64,000 bases of DNA from Ulvibacterium marinum (GCF_003626755.1 NZ_RBCJ01000001.1:1116001-1180000), one strand, 5' to 3'; shown: positions 1 through 9,042, counted from the stretch's first letter. Translations and numbers: made by a program. The notes: generated from the sequence alone by a model not told the origin.

Positions 1-75
1 ATGGCCAAAGCGAAGGATATTACTGGGTATTCCTCAATGAAAAAAGCCGATTTGATAGCGGCATTGGAAAAATAA
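1..75 (+). CDS. rplU: 50S ribosomal protein L21, C-terminal end (partial)
   Basis: Only the last 24 codons are inside the window, ending in TAA 24 bases before rpmA. The visible tail reads AKDITGYSSMKKADLIAAL, a short Rho-N/SAP-like helix motif. Flavobacterial L21 proteins often carry such an extension after the conserved ribosomal domain. The rplU-rpmA order is the usual bacterial arrangement and supports the call. The ATG at base 1 is read as an internal methionine, because the conserved L21 core must lie upstream, outside the window. That core is not seen here, so the assignment depends on the tail and on the neighbour. Confidence 0.7.
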   Translation: MAKAKDITGYSSMKKADLIAALEK

Positions 76-99
76 GAAACGAACTAAAAAGGATAGATC

Positions 100-360
100 A
101 TGGCACATAAAAAAGGTGTAGGTAGTTCAAAAAACGGTAGGGAATCAGAATCGAAACGCTTGGGCGTAAAGATTTTCGGTGGCCAAGCCGCCGTTGCAGG
201 AAACATTATCGTTAGACAACGCGGCACCAAACACAATCCTGGTGAGAATGTTTACGCCGGCAAGGATCATACGTTACATGCTAAAGTGGATGGTTTGGTT
301 AAGTTTGAAAAGAAGGCAGGTGGAAAATCCTATGTTTCCATAGAGCCGTTCGAAGCATAA
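100..360 (+). CDS. rpmA: 50S ribosomal protein L27
   Basis: A full-length 86-residue L27, a component of the large ribosomal subunit whose N-terminal tail reaches toward the peptidyl transferase centre. The N terminus [16 protein letters not shown] and the motifs [16 protein letters not shown] and [17 protein letters not shown] are family hallmarks. There is no cleavable N-terminal extension of the Firmicutes type: the basic tail follows the start Met directly. It is co-transcribed with rplU, with a 24-base gap holding an AAAGGAT ribosome-binding site. A clear intrinsic terminator follows about 27 bases after the stop. Confidence 0.98.
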   Translation: MAHKKGVGSSKNGRESESKRLGVKIFGGQAAVAGNIIVRQRGTKHNPGENVYAGKDHTLHAKVDGLVKFEKKAGGKSYVSIEPFEA

Positions 361-386
361 GAACTATACTTTATATAAACTATATG

Positions 387-416
387 AACCCTGACATCTT
401 GGTCAGGGTTTTTTTA
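387..416 (+). terminator. Intrinsic terminator of rplU-rpmA
   Basis: The arms AACCCTGAC and GGTCAGGGTT flank a 4-5 base loop and are followed by seven T residues. This is a canonical rho-independent terminator ending the ribosomal operon. The gene on the other side is transcribed toward it, so it may act in both directions. Confidence 0.88.
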
Positions 417-461
417 TTCCCATAAACGAATTTTTGAGGAAAATTAATTGCTAAGTGGGTT

Positions 462-1280
462 TTAAGTTTCGTACGTTTGATGCTTCGTCATTCCGCCCAT
501 GACCAGTTTCATAATCCGAATTTTTCCCCAACGGGGTACCGTCCGTAGTCCAAGTATCAAGATTTTGGTGAGTTGACCGGGAAAGACCGTAGGCTTTCTT
601 CCCAAAGCTTTTAAGATTGGAATTCCAATATCCGAAGGTTTCAAGGCATTGCCCAACTCCATGTGGGCCACAGCGGCAAATCCACTGTTTACAGGTCCGG
701 GAGCTGCTGCAAGCATATCAACGTTATACGGTTTTAATTCGTAAAACAGTCCTTCGGCAATAGATTGCACGTAGGCCTTTGTAGCTGCATAATGGGACGC
801 ATTCGGGACACCTTGGAAACCTACGATGGAGCTCATTAAAATGATACCCCCCTTTTTCTGTTCAGCAAATTTGCGGGCAAAATAATGGGTGAGCATCATC
901 AATGCCAGTGCATTCACATTCAGCATATGTATTTCCCTCTCCAAGGGGGAATGTATGAATTGTCCGGAATTGCCAAATCCCGCGGAAGCAACAAAAAGCC
1001 CAATGGGTAGTTCGCCGATTTTTTCGATTAGGGTATGAATTCCTGAGGTAGATGAAATATCGGCTATAATGACCTCTGCGATTATTTTGTGCTTTTCTTC
1101 CAATACATCGCCAAATTCCCGAAGCATTTCTTCATTTCTTCCCGTGAGTACTATATTTAATCCGGCTTCTGCAAGTCTTTCCGCAAGTTCTTTCCCAATA
1201 CCGGAAGAGGCCCCCGTAACCAGTGTCCATGGCCCATATTTGTCCAGTAAACGTTGTTTTAAATGATTTGAAAATCTCAT
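462..1280 (-). CDS. Short-chain dehydrogenase/reductase (SDR) family protein
   Basis: A classical SDR, an NAD(P)-dependent oxidoreductase with a Rossmann fold. The cofactor loop TGASSGIG lies at residues 22-29. The catalytic Ser sits in ILMSSIVG and the Tyr/Lys pair in HYAATKAY, near residues 140-160. The usual NNAG motif is altered to ASAGFG. The start used is the ATG at 1280 (MRFSNHLKQ). The frame extends 11 codons further to a GTG, but that stretch overlaps a small upstream reading frame. At 272 residues it has normal SDR length. It lies 164 bases downstream of the TonB receptor gene on the same strand and could be its operon partner. Substrate unknown. Confidence 0.85.
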   Translation of the reverse strand: MRFSNHLKQRLLDKYGPWTLVTGASSGIGKELAERLAEAGLNIVLTGRNEEMLREFGDVLEEKHKIIAEVIIADISSTSGIHTLIEKIGELPIGLFVASAGFGNSGQFIHSPLEREIHMLNVNALALMMLTHYFARKFAEQKKGGIILMSSIVGFQGVPNASHYAATKAYVQSIAEGLFYELKPYNVDMLAAAPGPVNSGFAAVAHMELGNALKPSDIGIPILKALGRKPTVFPGQLTKILILGLRTVPRWGKIRIMKLVMGGMTKHQTYET

Positions 1281-1291
1281 ATCTTCTTTTA

Positions 1292-1411
1292 TTATGTGGT
1301 TTCCCACCCCCACCAGATTAGTTTTTGGAACCTGTAAATGGATTTGTTTTCTAGAAGTTGTTCCAACTTTTTATTGATCGGGGTTCTATGGTGATCTTTT
1401 TCATTCTTCAT
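1292..1411 (-). CDS. Possible 39-residue small protein
   Basis: A short frame from ATG to TAA lies between the TonB receptor stop and the SDR start, 11 bases before the SDR ATG. The product starts MKNEKDHHRTPINKKLEQLL and ends in an aromatic stretch, KLIWWGWETT. It is charged at the N terminus, with no signal peptide. No good ribosome-binding site precedes it, which is common in this phylum. Position between two co-directional genes and the compact spacing favour a real gene, but no family is recognised and chance cannot be excluded. Confidence 0.3.
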   Translation of the reverse strand: MKNEKDHHRTPINKKLEQLLENKSIYRFQKLIWWGWETT

Positions 1412-1443
1412 GTTGATACTTTTTAATTCAGTGGCTGTTTTTT

Positions 1444-3828
1444 TTAAAATTGAAATTTGTACCCGAAATCAGGAAAAAAACCAATTTGATCCACTTGGTC
1501 TACCTGATTGGTCAAACGATTGTACCTGCGCACAAAAATGTTTTCGTTTGCGGTGACATTTTGAAGGTCGAAATAGAACTGATGGGAACTTTTTTTGTTG
1601 CGACTATTTAATTTAAGCCCGAATTTAACGTCCCATCGGAAGTAACCGTCATATTGTTCACTAAAGGCCCTGTCTTCTTGTAGAATTTCAAAACCGGCCT
1701 GCTGCGAAGCTTCCAGATCCACCGGCGTAAAATATCGCCCTCCAGAAGTTGTCAATCTTGTGTCTACGAACCATATGTTCTTTCCGGAAGGGCCTGTCTT
1801 AAATTCCTTTCCTGCCAGCAAATTGATTACGTATCCATTGTTGAACGGCGTATTGCGTTCAATGCCATCACTGCCCTCATACTTGCTGTCAAAAAATGAA
1901 CCGGTCAATAATCCATAGTAGCCCTTGCTAAAGAATTTCTCTAAGGTAAGTTCAATACCTTGATTAAAGCCTACCCCCTCGTTGACCAAGGATACACGGT
2001 CATTTTCAAACCCGAAATCCGCCCCTTCCGTTAAGGTTGAATAACTTGATGGAAAAGCTTCCACAGCAGCCTTTTCGATATCCTGATAATAGACCTCTAC
2101 TTTGGCCCGCCAGCTATCCGATAGTTTTACATTGTAGCCCAACACATAATGGCTACTTTGAGCATAATCCAAATCCCGATTGGTTTGTATCAACTCTCCG
2201 TTTACATTCTCATTGAGGAAAAGTAAGGGCAGGGGAACGGGCTGGTGATGCAGCCCATAGCCCAAATTAATGGTATGATTTGGAAGAAAGTTATAATCGA
2301 CAGCCGCTCGTGGTGCTATTACAAATTGCTTGTTCAGGGTGCTATATTGGGAATGTAGCCCGGCATTCAAGGTAATTTTTTCAGTAAGTCGAAATTGTCC
2401 TTGTAGATAAGGTTGTAGGATACTTAAATTTTCGTCGATATCCCTGAAATTCACTAAATCTGGGTCTCCATCACCATCGCTGTCGGCTTGCTCGTTTCTG
2501 TCCAAAAGCAAACTCTCTATCCCATAGTTTTCTATGAGCATCCCGGTACGAAGGGTAAGCTTGTTATTCACTTTTGTGTTGAACAGGGTAGAAAATGTGA
2601 GCCTTGTTTCGGTGTTGTCCGCTTCAGTATAACGGATGAGACGTTCTTGCGGGGTATTCTTTTCAATGAATCGGTCTACGGTAAAATCATTGCCTGAATA
2701 AGAGCCCGATACAATAGTCCGTAGATAGGAGTTGTTTCCAAGACTTAACCGGTGCTTTAATCCCATAACCCCAAAACGGGATTCTACAAAGGTATTCTCG
2801 TCTTCTGCCGCAAAGAGGTCGTCTTCATCGATATCATCTCCCAAAAACTCAATGTCCGAATTGCCAATAATTCCAAAAAGTGAGAAATTACCAAGTTTTC
2901 CCCTTCCAAAATCGAGATTGAACGAAACGTCATTGTAATTTGGAGTAGCCGCGGTTCCCCCGGCGCCTATACCCAATAGGCCTACCAAAGAGTAACGTGC
3001 GGCTACCAAAAAGGAACCGTTATTCTTTCCCATGGGCCCCTCGGCCATAGCCTCTACACCCGTAAATATTCCAGATTGCAAAGTGTATTCATAATCATCT
3101 GCGTTTCCCTTTCTGAATCCCAAATCAAATACACCTCCTATTGCGTTACCGTATTCCGCGGGGAAGGCGGAGGTAATAAAATCGGAATTTTTTAAAAGGT
3201 TTGGGTTAAGGGCAGAAACGGGCCCTCCGGTTGTCCCCAGGGTAGAATAGTGATTGGGACTTGGTATTGGAACGCCCTCTAAACGCCAAAGTAATCCGGT
3301 AGGTGAATTTCCGCGGATTACGATATCGTTACGGCTATCGTCGGGAGCGGAAACACCGGCAAAGTTTGCGGCCAATCTTCCCACATCGCTACGCCCTCCG
3401 GAAAACCGAGTCACTTCCTCTACACCAAACTGTCTTGCCGAAACAGTGGCCAATTTATTCAAAGGCCTGTCTTTATTGGTGTCTGAGGTTAAAACAACTT
3501 CATCCAATTGATCAAAGGATTCCAAAAGAGTAACATTAAGAAAAATATCCTTTCCCGTAGTTACATCAACATTGGGTATGGTAGTACTTTCATAACCTAT
3601 ATAACTTATGCGCAGGACTTGTCGCCCTATCGGTACGTTCTTTAGGATAAATCGGCCATCAAGGTCGGTAATGACTCCTGTGGCTATTTCAGCATCCAGA
3701 AGTTCGATGGTGGCTCCCTCCATGGGGTTTTCCGACTGTTTGTCCAAAACAATACCTTTAACGACCCCTACTTGAGCGTATGAAGAACAAAAAAGGAAAA
3801 ACAAAATAATAACACTATACTCTTTCAT
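1444..3828 (-). CDS. TonB-dependent outer-membrane receptor
   Basis: A 794-residue outer-membrane transporter energised by TonB. It begins with a signal peptide (MKEYSVIILFFLFCSSYAQ). A carboxypeptidase-regulatory-like beta domain follows at about residues 20-110 (GVVKGIVLDKQSENP to DGRFILKNVPIG). Next come the plug (DIVIRGNSPTGLLWRLEGVPIP, with EYGNAIGGVFDLG) and a beta-barrel ending in aromatic FGYKFQF, typical of outer-membrane insertion. No SusD partner is nearby, so it is not a standard polysaccharide-utilisation pair. It is transcribed away from a LytS/LytR-type sensor-regulator pair. A direct repeat in the shared intergenic region suggests that pair controls it. Substrate unknown. Confidence 0.9.
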   Translation of the reverse strand: MKEYSVIILFFLFCSSYAQVGVVKGIVLDKQSENPMEGATIELLDAEIATGVITDLDGRFILKNVPIGRQVLRISYIGYESTTIPNVDVTTGKDIFLNVTLLESFDQLDEVVLTSDTNKDRPLNKLATVSARQFGVEEVTRFSGGRSDVGRLAANFAGVSAPDDSRNDIVIRGNSPTGLLWRLEGVPIPSPNHYSTLGTTGGPVSALNPNLLKNSDFITSAFPAEYGNAIGGVFDLGFRKGNADDYEYTLQSGIFTGVEAMAEGPMGKNNGSFLVAARYSLVGLLGIGAGGTAATPNYNDVSFNLDFGRGKLGNFSLFGIIGNSDIEFLGDDIDEDDLFAAEDENTFVESRFGVMGLKHRLSLGNNSYLRTIVSGSYSGNDFTVDRFIEKNTPQERLIRYTEADNTETRLTFSTLFNTKVNNKLTLRTGMLIENYGIESLLLDRNEQADSDGDGDPDLVNFRDIDENLSILQPYLQGQFRLTEKITLNAGLHSQYSTLNKQFVIAPRAAVDYNFLPNHTINLGYGLHHQPVPLPLLFLNENVNGELIQTNRDLDYAQSSHYVLGYNVKLSDSWRAKVEVYYQDIEKAAVEAFPSSYSTLTEGADFGFENDRVSLVNEGVGFNQGIELTLEKFFSKGYYGLLTGSFFDSKYEGSDGIERNTPFNNGYVINLLAGKEFKTGPSGKNIWFVDTRLTTSGGRYFTPVDLEASQQAGFEILQEDRAFSEQYDGYFRWDVKFGLKLNSRNKKSSHQFYFDLQNVTANENIFVRRYNRLTNQVDQVDQIGFFPDFGYKFQF

Positions 3829-3904
3829 GACTTTACTTTTTGATTTTGACCAAAAATGGTTCTCTTTTCGGTTATGGGAATTATTCGATTGATTATGTTG
3901 GGAT

Positions 3905-3934
3905 ATTCTAATTTGGAGGGTAGAATTCTAATTT
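3905..3934 (-). promoter_or_regulatory. Direct repeat, candidate LytTR-type operator
   Basis: The 10-mer ATTCTAATTT occurs twice, with starts 20 bases apart, in the 248-base region between the TonB receptor and the divergent sensor kinase gene. LytTR regulators bind pairs of roughly 9-10 bp direct repeats spaced about two helical turns apart. The geometry fits and a LytTR gene is 1.2 kb away. The repeat is AT-rich, so chance is possible. Confidence 0.3.
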
Positions 3935-4076
3935 AAATTGAAAATGGCCCGGTTATTATTGCATTTTACAGGTCAAGTGAAATATGAACGATTCAGCGGT
4001 AAATTTTACGGTTGAGTTCGGGGACCAAGGACATTGCAAATGACTTGTGTATCTTTAAAATCGAATTTGTACGAAA

Positions 4077-5153
4077 ATGTTCAGTAAAAAGGCAATTAGA
4101 AAATTTCTTTTTCGGTGGATGGTGGTAAACGTGGTCTTTATTCTTATAAAGGTCACTGTGGAACATGAAGAAGCAGAAATATATTCTTTTTTTACTCCTA
4201 CCTCGATTTTCTATTACCTCACGGCTATGTTGTTTTTCATGGTTACTTGGGAGTATAATGACAGATTGATCCATAAGGAGAGAAAGAGGGGGGACCTGAC
4301 CTTAAAAAACAGTATGCTCATTTTTGCCAAGACCATGGGATTGCTAATTCCTTTAAGCGCAAGCATTTATTATTTGGCACTTTTCCCTTTCAAAGAAGAA
4401 ATCGGTATTATTTGCGAGGATTCCGCCATGGAATTTTGGGGCAATATGATCAGGGCATCCTTGTTAGGCTCTACCGTCATATTTATTAATCTTTTTTATT
4501 TTTCCATGAAACAAAGAGAGGAAATGGAAAAACAAATGGAAGATTTAAAGCGCGAGATGATGGCTTCAAAGTATACATCGCTAAAAAATCAAATTAGTCC
4601 TCATTTCCTCTTTAACAGCCTTAATACGCTTACTTCGCTAATGTATGAAGACAGGGACTTGGCATCTGATTTTGTTACCCGGTTGGCATCAAGTTACCGC
4701 TATATTTTAGACAACCGCGAGCAAGATTTGGTGAGCTTACAAAAGGAGTTGAACTTTTTGGACGCCTTTGTTTTTATGATGAATGTTCGTCATAAAGATG
4801 CTGTTAGTATTAAGATTAATATTACGGTTCCGGAGGAGGACTATTGGATACCCACTTTGTCCTTGCAGATGTTGGTTGAAAATTCGTTAAAGCACAATTA
4901 CTATAGCAAGGAAAAACCTTTGGAAATTCAAATCTCCAACATTGGAGAGGACGCGCTGGTAGTACGAAACAATCTAAGGAAACGGGAACTAAAGGAGCAG
5001 ACGACCCAACTGGGATTAAACAATATTAAAAGACGCTATTCCTACTACACTAATAAGCAAGTATTGGTAAGGGAGGAAACCGACTTTTTTGAGGTCATTA
5101 TTCCTTTGTTGGACAAGGCCAACAGTGAAACAAACTTAATTTCGATTTCGTAA
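4077..5153 (+). CDS. LytS-type membrane sensor histidine kinase
   Basis: A 358-residue sensor kinase. Residues 1-150 hold about four hydrophobic membrane segments, with no large periplasmic domain. A coiled stretch with EEMEKQMEDLKREMM leads into the His_kinase (PF06580-type) domain, with the phospho-accepting His176 in NQISPHFLFNSLNTL. A short HATPase domain follows, with the N-box LVENSLKHN and the motif GLNNIKRRYSYY. It autophosphorylates and passes phosphate to the response regulator that starts one base after its stop. The pair is divergent from a TonB receptor gene, a likely target. The signal is unknown. Confidence 0.9.
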   Translation: MFSKKAIRKFLFRWMVVNVVFILIKVTVEHEEAEIYSFFTPTSIFYYLTAMLFFMVTWEYNDRLIHKERKRGDLTLKNSMLIFAKTMGLLIPLSASIYYLALFPFKEEIGIICEDSAMEFWGNMIRASLLGSTVIFINLFYFSMKQREEMEKQMEDLKREMMASKYTSLKNQISPHFLFNSLNTLTSLMYEDRDLASDFVTRLASSYRYILDNREQDLVSLQKELNFLDAFVFMMNVRHKDAVSIKINITVPEEDYWIPTLSLQMLVENSLKHNYYSKEKPLEIQISNIGEDALVVRNNLRKRELKEQTTQLGLNNIKRRYSYYTNKQVLVREETDFFEVIIPLLDKANSETNLISIS

Positions 5154-5154
5154 A

Positions 5155-5910
5155 ATGAGGGCGGTTATCATAGAGGATGAGGAATTTGCTTCTAAAAGAT
5201 TGGGGCAATTGATACGGGAACTATCTCCGGAAATAGAAATAGTGGGCAACTTAACTTCAGTTGAGAATAGCGTGTCATGGTTCTCAAATAATACGTTGCC
5301 CGATTTGATTTTCTTGGACATTCAATTAAACGACGGTTATGGATTCGATGTTTTAGATCGATTAGAGGAGCATCCTCCAGTAATTTTTACTACGGCCTAT
5401 AACGAATATGCCATTCGGGGTTTTAAGTATAATGGAGTGGACTATTTATTAAAACCCATAGTAAAGGATGAACTCAAAAAGGCATTGGAAAAGTTCCATA
5501 AGAATTCGACCAAGAACGGAGTATCCCCAATGGGTCATTTGGAACATCTGAAGCAGATATTCCAAAAAGAATACAAGCACCGTTTTATGGTAAAGGTGGG
5601 CAACCAGTTTCGCTCTTTTGATGTTGGGGAGATTGCCTATTTCAAATCACATGAAGGGCTTATTTATCTATATACCCATACCAACCAGTCCTTTCCTATT
5701 GAGTATTCCATAGATCAACTTGAAGAGATTTTAAATCCAGTCCAGTTCTTTCGAATCAATAGAAAGTATATGGTTTCCGTGAAGGCGGTTATTGAAATCC
5801 ACTCCTACTTCAACAGTAGATTACTACTGAAACTATTGCCCAAGGAGGAAGGTCAGGTCATTGTTTCCCGGGAGCGTACCACCAATTTTAAGCGGTGGTT
5901 GGATATGTAG
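5155..5910 (+). CDS. LytTR-family response regulator
   Basis: A 251-residue DNA-binding response regulator. The receiver domain (residues 1-120) has acidic residues near the N terminus (IIEDEE), the phospho-acceptor Asp55 in LIFLDIQLNDG, and the conserved Lys in LLKPIVKDE. The C-terminal LytTR domain (about 145-250) begins HRFMVKVGNQFRSF and contains FFRINRKYMV. It is translationally coupled to the upstream kinase, with one base between stop and start. It probably regulates the divergent TonB receptor and perhaps its SDR neighbour. Confidence 0.93.
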   Translation: MRAVIIEDEEFASKRLGQLIRELSPEIEIVGNLTSVENSVSWFSNNTLPDLIFLDIQLNDGYGFDVLDRLEEHPPVIFTTAYNEYAIRGFKYNGVDYLLKPIVKDELKKALEKFHKNSTKNGVSPMGHLEHLKQIFQKEYKHRFMVKVGNQFRSFDVGEIAYFKSHEGLIYLYTHTNQSFPIEYSIDQLEEILNPVQFFRINRKYMVSVKAVIEIHSYFNSRLLLKLLPKEEGQVIVSRERTTNFKRWLDM

Positions 5911-6002
5911 TTTTGCATGGATTGATATTTTAATTTTCTGTTAATCCCGAACAACCACCCCTTTAAAAAAAGTAACTTGCAGTCATAAATACAGCATAAT
6001 AT

Positions 6003-6536
6003 ATGAGAACATTTAAATTAATTCCCGTTGTACTTTTTCTTTTTCTTGTCGGGAGTCTGGGGGCCCAGAACGCTAAGGATCAGAAAATTATGAAAGATGC
6101 CGTTAAGGCCAAAAAAAGTCTTTTAAAGACCAGTTCTAGTTTGGAGACCTTTTTTGATAATTCTGCAGGCTATGTTATATTCCCCAATGTAGGCAAGGGC
6201 GGTTTTATCATTGGAGGCGCTTCTGGAAACGGAGTGGTTTATGAGAAGGGAGGCGAAGCTATAGGGATGGCCGATCTAAAAAAAATAAACGTAGGTTTCC
6301 AAGCTGGTGGACAGTCCATTATAGAGGTAATCTTTTTTGAGACCGATGTGGATTTGGATCGGTTTAAAGAGGGTAAATTTGCCTTTGAAGCCTCGGCCTC
6401 GGCGGTGGCCTTAAAATCCGGGGTTGCCGTAAATGCGAAATATGTAGATGGAGTTGCCGTGTTCGCCTTACCTAAAGCCGGACTTATGGCAGATGCTTCC
6501 GTTGGAGGGCAAAAGTTTGGGTATAGCCCATTTTAA
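6003..6536 (+). CDS. Exported SYLF (YSC84-type) lipid-binding domain protein
   Basis: A 177-residue secreted protein with a signal peptide (MRTFKLIPVVLFLFLVGSLGAQ). The body matches the SYLF/YSC84 domain: a helical start (AKKSLLKTSSSLETFF), then glycine-rich segments SAGYVIFPNVGKGGFIIGG and GFQAGGQSIIEVIFF. Bacterial members are small periplasmic or outer-membrane-associated proteins, and the domain binds phosphoinositides in eukaryotes. The cellular role here is unknown. It stands alone, with 92 bases upstream and a strong terminator downstream. Confidence 0.85.
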   Translation: MRTFKLIPVVLFLFLVGSLGAQNAKDQKIMKDAVKAKKSLLKTSSSLETFFDNSAGYVIFPNVGKGGFIIGGASGNGVVYEKGGEAIGMADLKKINVGFQAGGQSIIEVIFFETDVDLDRFKEGKFAFEASASAVALKSGVAVNAKYVDGVAVFALPKAGLMADASVGGQKFGYSPF

Positions 6537-6613
6537 GCTTTTCGAACTATCCGGCCAAAAAGAGCCTTTGCCTTTGGAAGTTTTTATAGGTTAAGAGGTA
6601 ATGAAATTATTGT

Positions 6614-6654
6614 AAAAAGACCCTTACAACTATACTATATGCAAGGGTCTTTTT
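6614..6654. terminator. Bidirectional terminator between the SYLF gene and ahcY
   Basis: The arms AAAAAGACCCTT and AAGGGTCTTTTT flank a loop of about 16 bases, with A-runs on the left and T-runs on the right. It can therefore terminate both converging genes. Confidence 0.85.
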
Positions 6655-6703
6655 GTCTTAGCTCTAAAAGCGAGAACTTTTGAGCGGTCTCAAATCCAGA
6701 ATC

Positions 6704-8020
6704 CTAATATCTATAATATTCCGGCTTAAAAGGCCCTTGTACTTCAACCCCAATATATTCTGCCTGATCGGGTTTTAGGTCTGTGAGCTCGGCACCCAAA
6801 CGAGAAAGGTGTAGGGCGGCTACTTTTTCATCCAAATGTTTGGGAAGCATATATACTTGGTTTTCATACTGATCACTATTGTTCCAAAGCTCTATTTGCG
6901 CCAATGTTTGGTTGGTAAATGAATTACTCATTACAAAGCTAGGATGCCCTGTGGCACAGCCCAGATTTACCAAACGTCCTTCGGCCAGAACAATTATGTC
7001 TTTTCCGTCTATGGTATATTTATCTACTTGTGGCTTGATTTCATCCCTGGTATCTCCATGATTTTTGTTCAACCAAGCCATATCAATTTCATTATCAAAG
7101 TGGCCAATATTACAAACAATAGCTTTGTCCTTCAAGGCTTCAAAGTGTTCCGCCCGGATGATGTCCTTGTTCCCTGTGGTGGTAATAACGACATCGGCAT
7201 TGCCAATTACCGTCTCCAATTTCTTCACTTCAAAACCATCCATACAGGCCTGTAGGGCACAAATGGGATCAATTTCCGTAACGGTTACTATGGAACCAGC
7301 CCCTTTAAAAGATGCGGCCGTACCTTTACCCACGTCACCATATCCTGCGACAACTACGCGTTTTCCAGCCAACATGGTATCCGTCGCCCTACGTATGGCA
7401 TCTACGGCACTTTCGCGACAGCCATATTTGTTATCAAATTTGGATTTGGTGACGGAATCGTTCACATTGATGGCAGGCATGGGCAAAACACCATTTTTGA
7501 AACGCTCATACAATCGGTGTACCCCTGTAGTAGTTTCTTCGGAAAGCCCTTTAATACCATCGGTCAATTCAGGATATTGGTCCAAAACCATGTTGGTAAG
7601 GTCACCCCCATCATCCAAAATCATGTTCAGGGGTTTTCTATCTTCGCCAAAGAAAAGGGTTTGTTCTATACACCAATCAAACTCTTCTTCATTCATGCCC
7701 TTCCAAGCATAAACGGGAATACCTGCAGCCGCTATGGCTGCCGCAGCATGATCCTGAGTAGAGAAAATATTGCACGAACTCCAGGTTACCTCGGCGCCCA
7801 AGGCCGTCAAAGTTTCAATCAATACCGCAGTTTGTATGGTCATGTGTAAACACCCTGCGATTCGTGCTCCTTTTAGAGGTTGCTCGTCTTTGTATTCTTC
7901 TCTAAGGGACATTAAACCGGGCATTTCGGCCTCTGCCAATTCAATCTCTTTCCTTCCCCAATCGGCAAGTGAAATATCTTTTACCTTATATGGTACATAA
8001 GAAATGGTTTTGGTGCTCAT
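6704..8020 (-). CDS. ahcY: Adenosylhomocysteinase (S-adenosylhomocysteine hydrolase)
   Basis: A full-length 438-residue enzyme that reversibly splits S-adenosylhomocysteine into adenosine and homocysteine, clearing the product inhibitor of methyltransferases. Visible hallmarks are the substrate-domain motif [29 protein letters not shown] with the catalytic Asp/Lys, the NAD loop [12 protein letters not shown], and the C terminus [10 protein letters not shown] carrying the Lys/Tyr pair that contributes to the neighbouring active site. A TAACTTTG promoter box lies about 57 bases upstream. It is a single-gene unit between a bidirectional terminator and a divergent phosphopantetheinyl transferase gene. 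Confidence 0.98.
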   Translation of the reverse strand: MSTKTISYVPYKVKDISLADWGRKEIELAEAEMPGLMSLREEYKDEQPLKGARIAGCLHMTIQTAVLIETLTALGAEVTWSSCNIFSTQDHAAAAIAAAGIPVYAWKGMNEEEFDWCIEQTLFFGEDRKPLNMILDDGGDLTNMVLDQYPELTDGIKGLSEETTTGVHRLYERFKNGVLPMPAINVNDSVTKSKFDNKYGCRESAVDAIRRATDTMLAGKRVVVAGYGDVGKGTAASFKGAGSIVTVTEIDPICALQACMDGFEVKKLETVIGNADVVITTTGNKDIIRAEHFEALKDKAIVCNIGHFDNEIDMAWLNKNHGDTRDEIKPQVDKYTIDGKDIIVLAEGRLVNLGCATGHPSFVMSNSFTNQTLAQIELWNNSDQYENQVYMLPKHLDEKVAALHLSRLGAELTDLKPDQAEYIGVEVQGPFKPEYYRY

Positions 8021-8076
8021 ACTAGTTTTTATTTATTACTTTAGATTAAACAGGAAAACTTACCCTTTTGCGGTTG

Positions 8077-8084
8077 CAAAGTTA
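8077..8084 (-). promoter_or_regulatory. Bacteroidota -7 promoter box of ahcY
   Basis: On the minus strand this reads TAACTTTG, a full match to the TAnnTTTG -7 element of Bacteroidota sigma-ABfr promoters. It predicts a leader of about 50 bases. No clear -33 element was seen. Confidence 0.6.
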
Positions 8085-8104
8085 CAAATATCCTTAAGAA
8101 TAGC

Positions 8105-8737
8105 ATGCCTCTTTATAAGACTATACCCATCAACTCATCGATTTTGGTTTATATTTGGAAGATTGAGGAATCGGAAGCCAAACTATCCGAAGGAATCCAA
8201 TTGACCCCCCATTGTCAAAAACGTATAGACGGTATGAAATCCGAGCTGCACCGGCGGGGGTTTCTGAGTATTCGGCATTTAATGGCGGAGGCGGGATATG
8301 TGGATGCGGATCTGTACTATGATACGGCGGGGAAGCCTCATCTTGTGGATGGCAGAAAAATTTCTATTACCCATTCCGGCCATTTTACCGGAATTATAGT
8401 TAGCGATACCATTGAGGTAGGGATTGATATAGAAAGACAAAGGGACAAAATATTACGTATTGCCCATAAGTTTACACCTATTGAGGAATATAGGACCATA
8501 GCCAATACGGAAGCCCTGGTACGGAAGCTTACCATTGTCTGGGGGGCCAAGGAATCCCTCTATAAAATATGCTCTGATAGAGGAATCAGTTTTTTGCACC
8601 ATATAGACGTAAAGGATTTTTCATTTGCGGATAATAGTACAACGGCGGAAGTTTTATATCATGGAAATTTATCTCAATATGATGTCCATTTTTTGGAATT
8701 TGAGGGTTTTAGCTGTGTTTATGCGCTAAAAAGTTGA
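8105..8737 (+). CDS. 4'-phosphopantetheinyl transferase superfamily protein
   Basis: A 210-residue Sfp/AcpT-like enzyme expected to move 4'-phosphopantetheine from coenzyme A onto a carrier-protein serine. The diagnostic motifs are GIDIE (Asp108, Glu110, metal ligands) and WGAKESLYK (Glu150). The N-terminal half also has KPHLVDGRKISITHSG, matching the first conserved motif around the substrate-binding His. No polyketide or peptide synthetase genes are nearby, so the natural partner may be a fatty-acid or pigment carrier protein elsewhere. It is divergent from ahcY. The next gene follows after 44 bases on the same strand, so it may be the first gene of the thiamine/nicotinamide-type operon. 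Confidence 0.88.
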   Translation: MPLYKTIPINSSILVYIWKIEESEAKLSEGIQLTPHCQKRIDGMKSELHRRGFLSIRHLMAEAGYVDADLYYDTAGKPHLVDGRKISITHSGHFTGIIVSDTIEVGIDIERQRDKILRIAHKFTPIEEYRTIANTEALVRKLTIVWGAKESLYKICSDRGISFLHHIDVKDFSFADNSTTAEVLYHGNLSQYDVHFLEFEGFSCVYALKS

Positions 8738-8781
8738 TAAGTTTGTGATTTATGTTTCATGAACTTTCCTAGTACTGAACT

Positions 8782-9042
8782 ATGCATATTTCCGTTGAAC
8801 TTACTTTTTCCCCTTTACAGGACGATTTTGAGGAGCACATCATCAACTTCATAAAAAAACTTAGGGCATCCGGGCTCACCATTTTAGAAAATCCACTTAG
8901 TACCCAAGTATTTGGAGACTATGAGATTGTAATGACTTTGTTGCATACCGAAATCAAGACAGCTTTTGAGTTGATGGACAAGGGTCTGATGTACATGAAA
9001 ATCGTAAAATCCGACCGAAGCGAGTATGAACCTCATTTTTGA
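8782..9042 (+). CDS. Thiamine-binding (MTH1187/YkoF-like) domain protein
   Basis: An 86-residue single-domain cytoplasmic protein. It begins MHISVELTFSPLQDDFEEHI and contains a ferredoxin-like beta-alpha-beta pattern (TILENPLSTQVFGDYEIVM), matching the thiamine-binding protein family (PF01910, formerly DUF77). Members bind thiamine or related pyrimidines. The last 17 bases overlap the start of the PnuC/PnuT-like transporter, which implies translational coupling and a shared ligand. The family assignment is by visual resemblance. The pairing with a Pnu transporter strengthens it. Confidence 0.7.
   Translation: MHISVELTFSPLQDDFEEHIINFIKKLRASGLTILENPLSTQVFGDYEIVMTLLHTEIKTAFELMDKGLMYMKIVKSDRSEYEPHF

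Noticed and set aside
1-75. Separate 24-residue gene starting at the first base
   Set aside because: The ATG falls at the window edge, and the peptide matches the expected C-terminal tail of L21 before rpmA.
6879-7849. Long plus-strand frames inside ahcY, up to 215 codons
   Set aside because: They are mirror frames of a strongly conserved gene, with no recognisable domain or start context.
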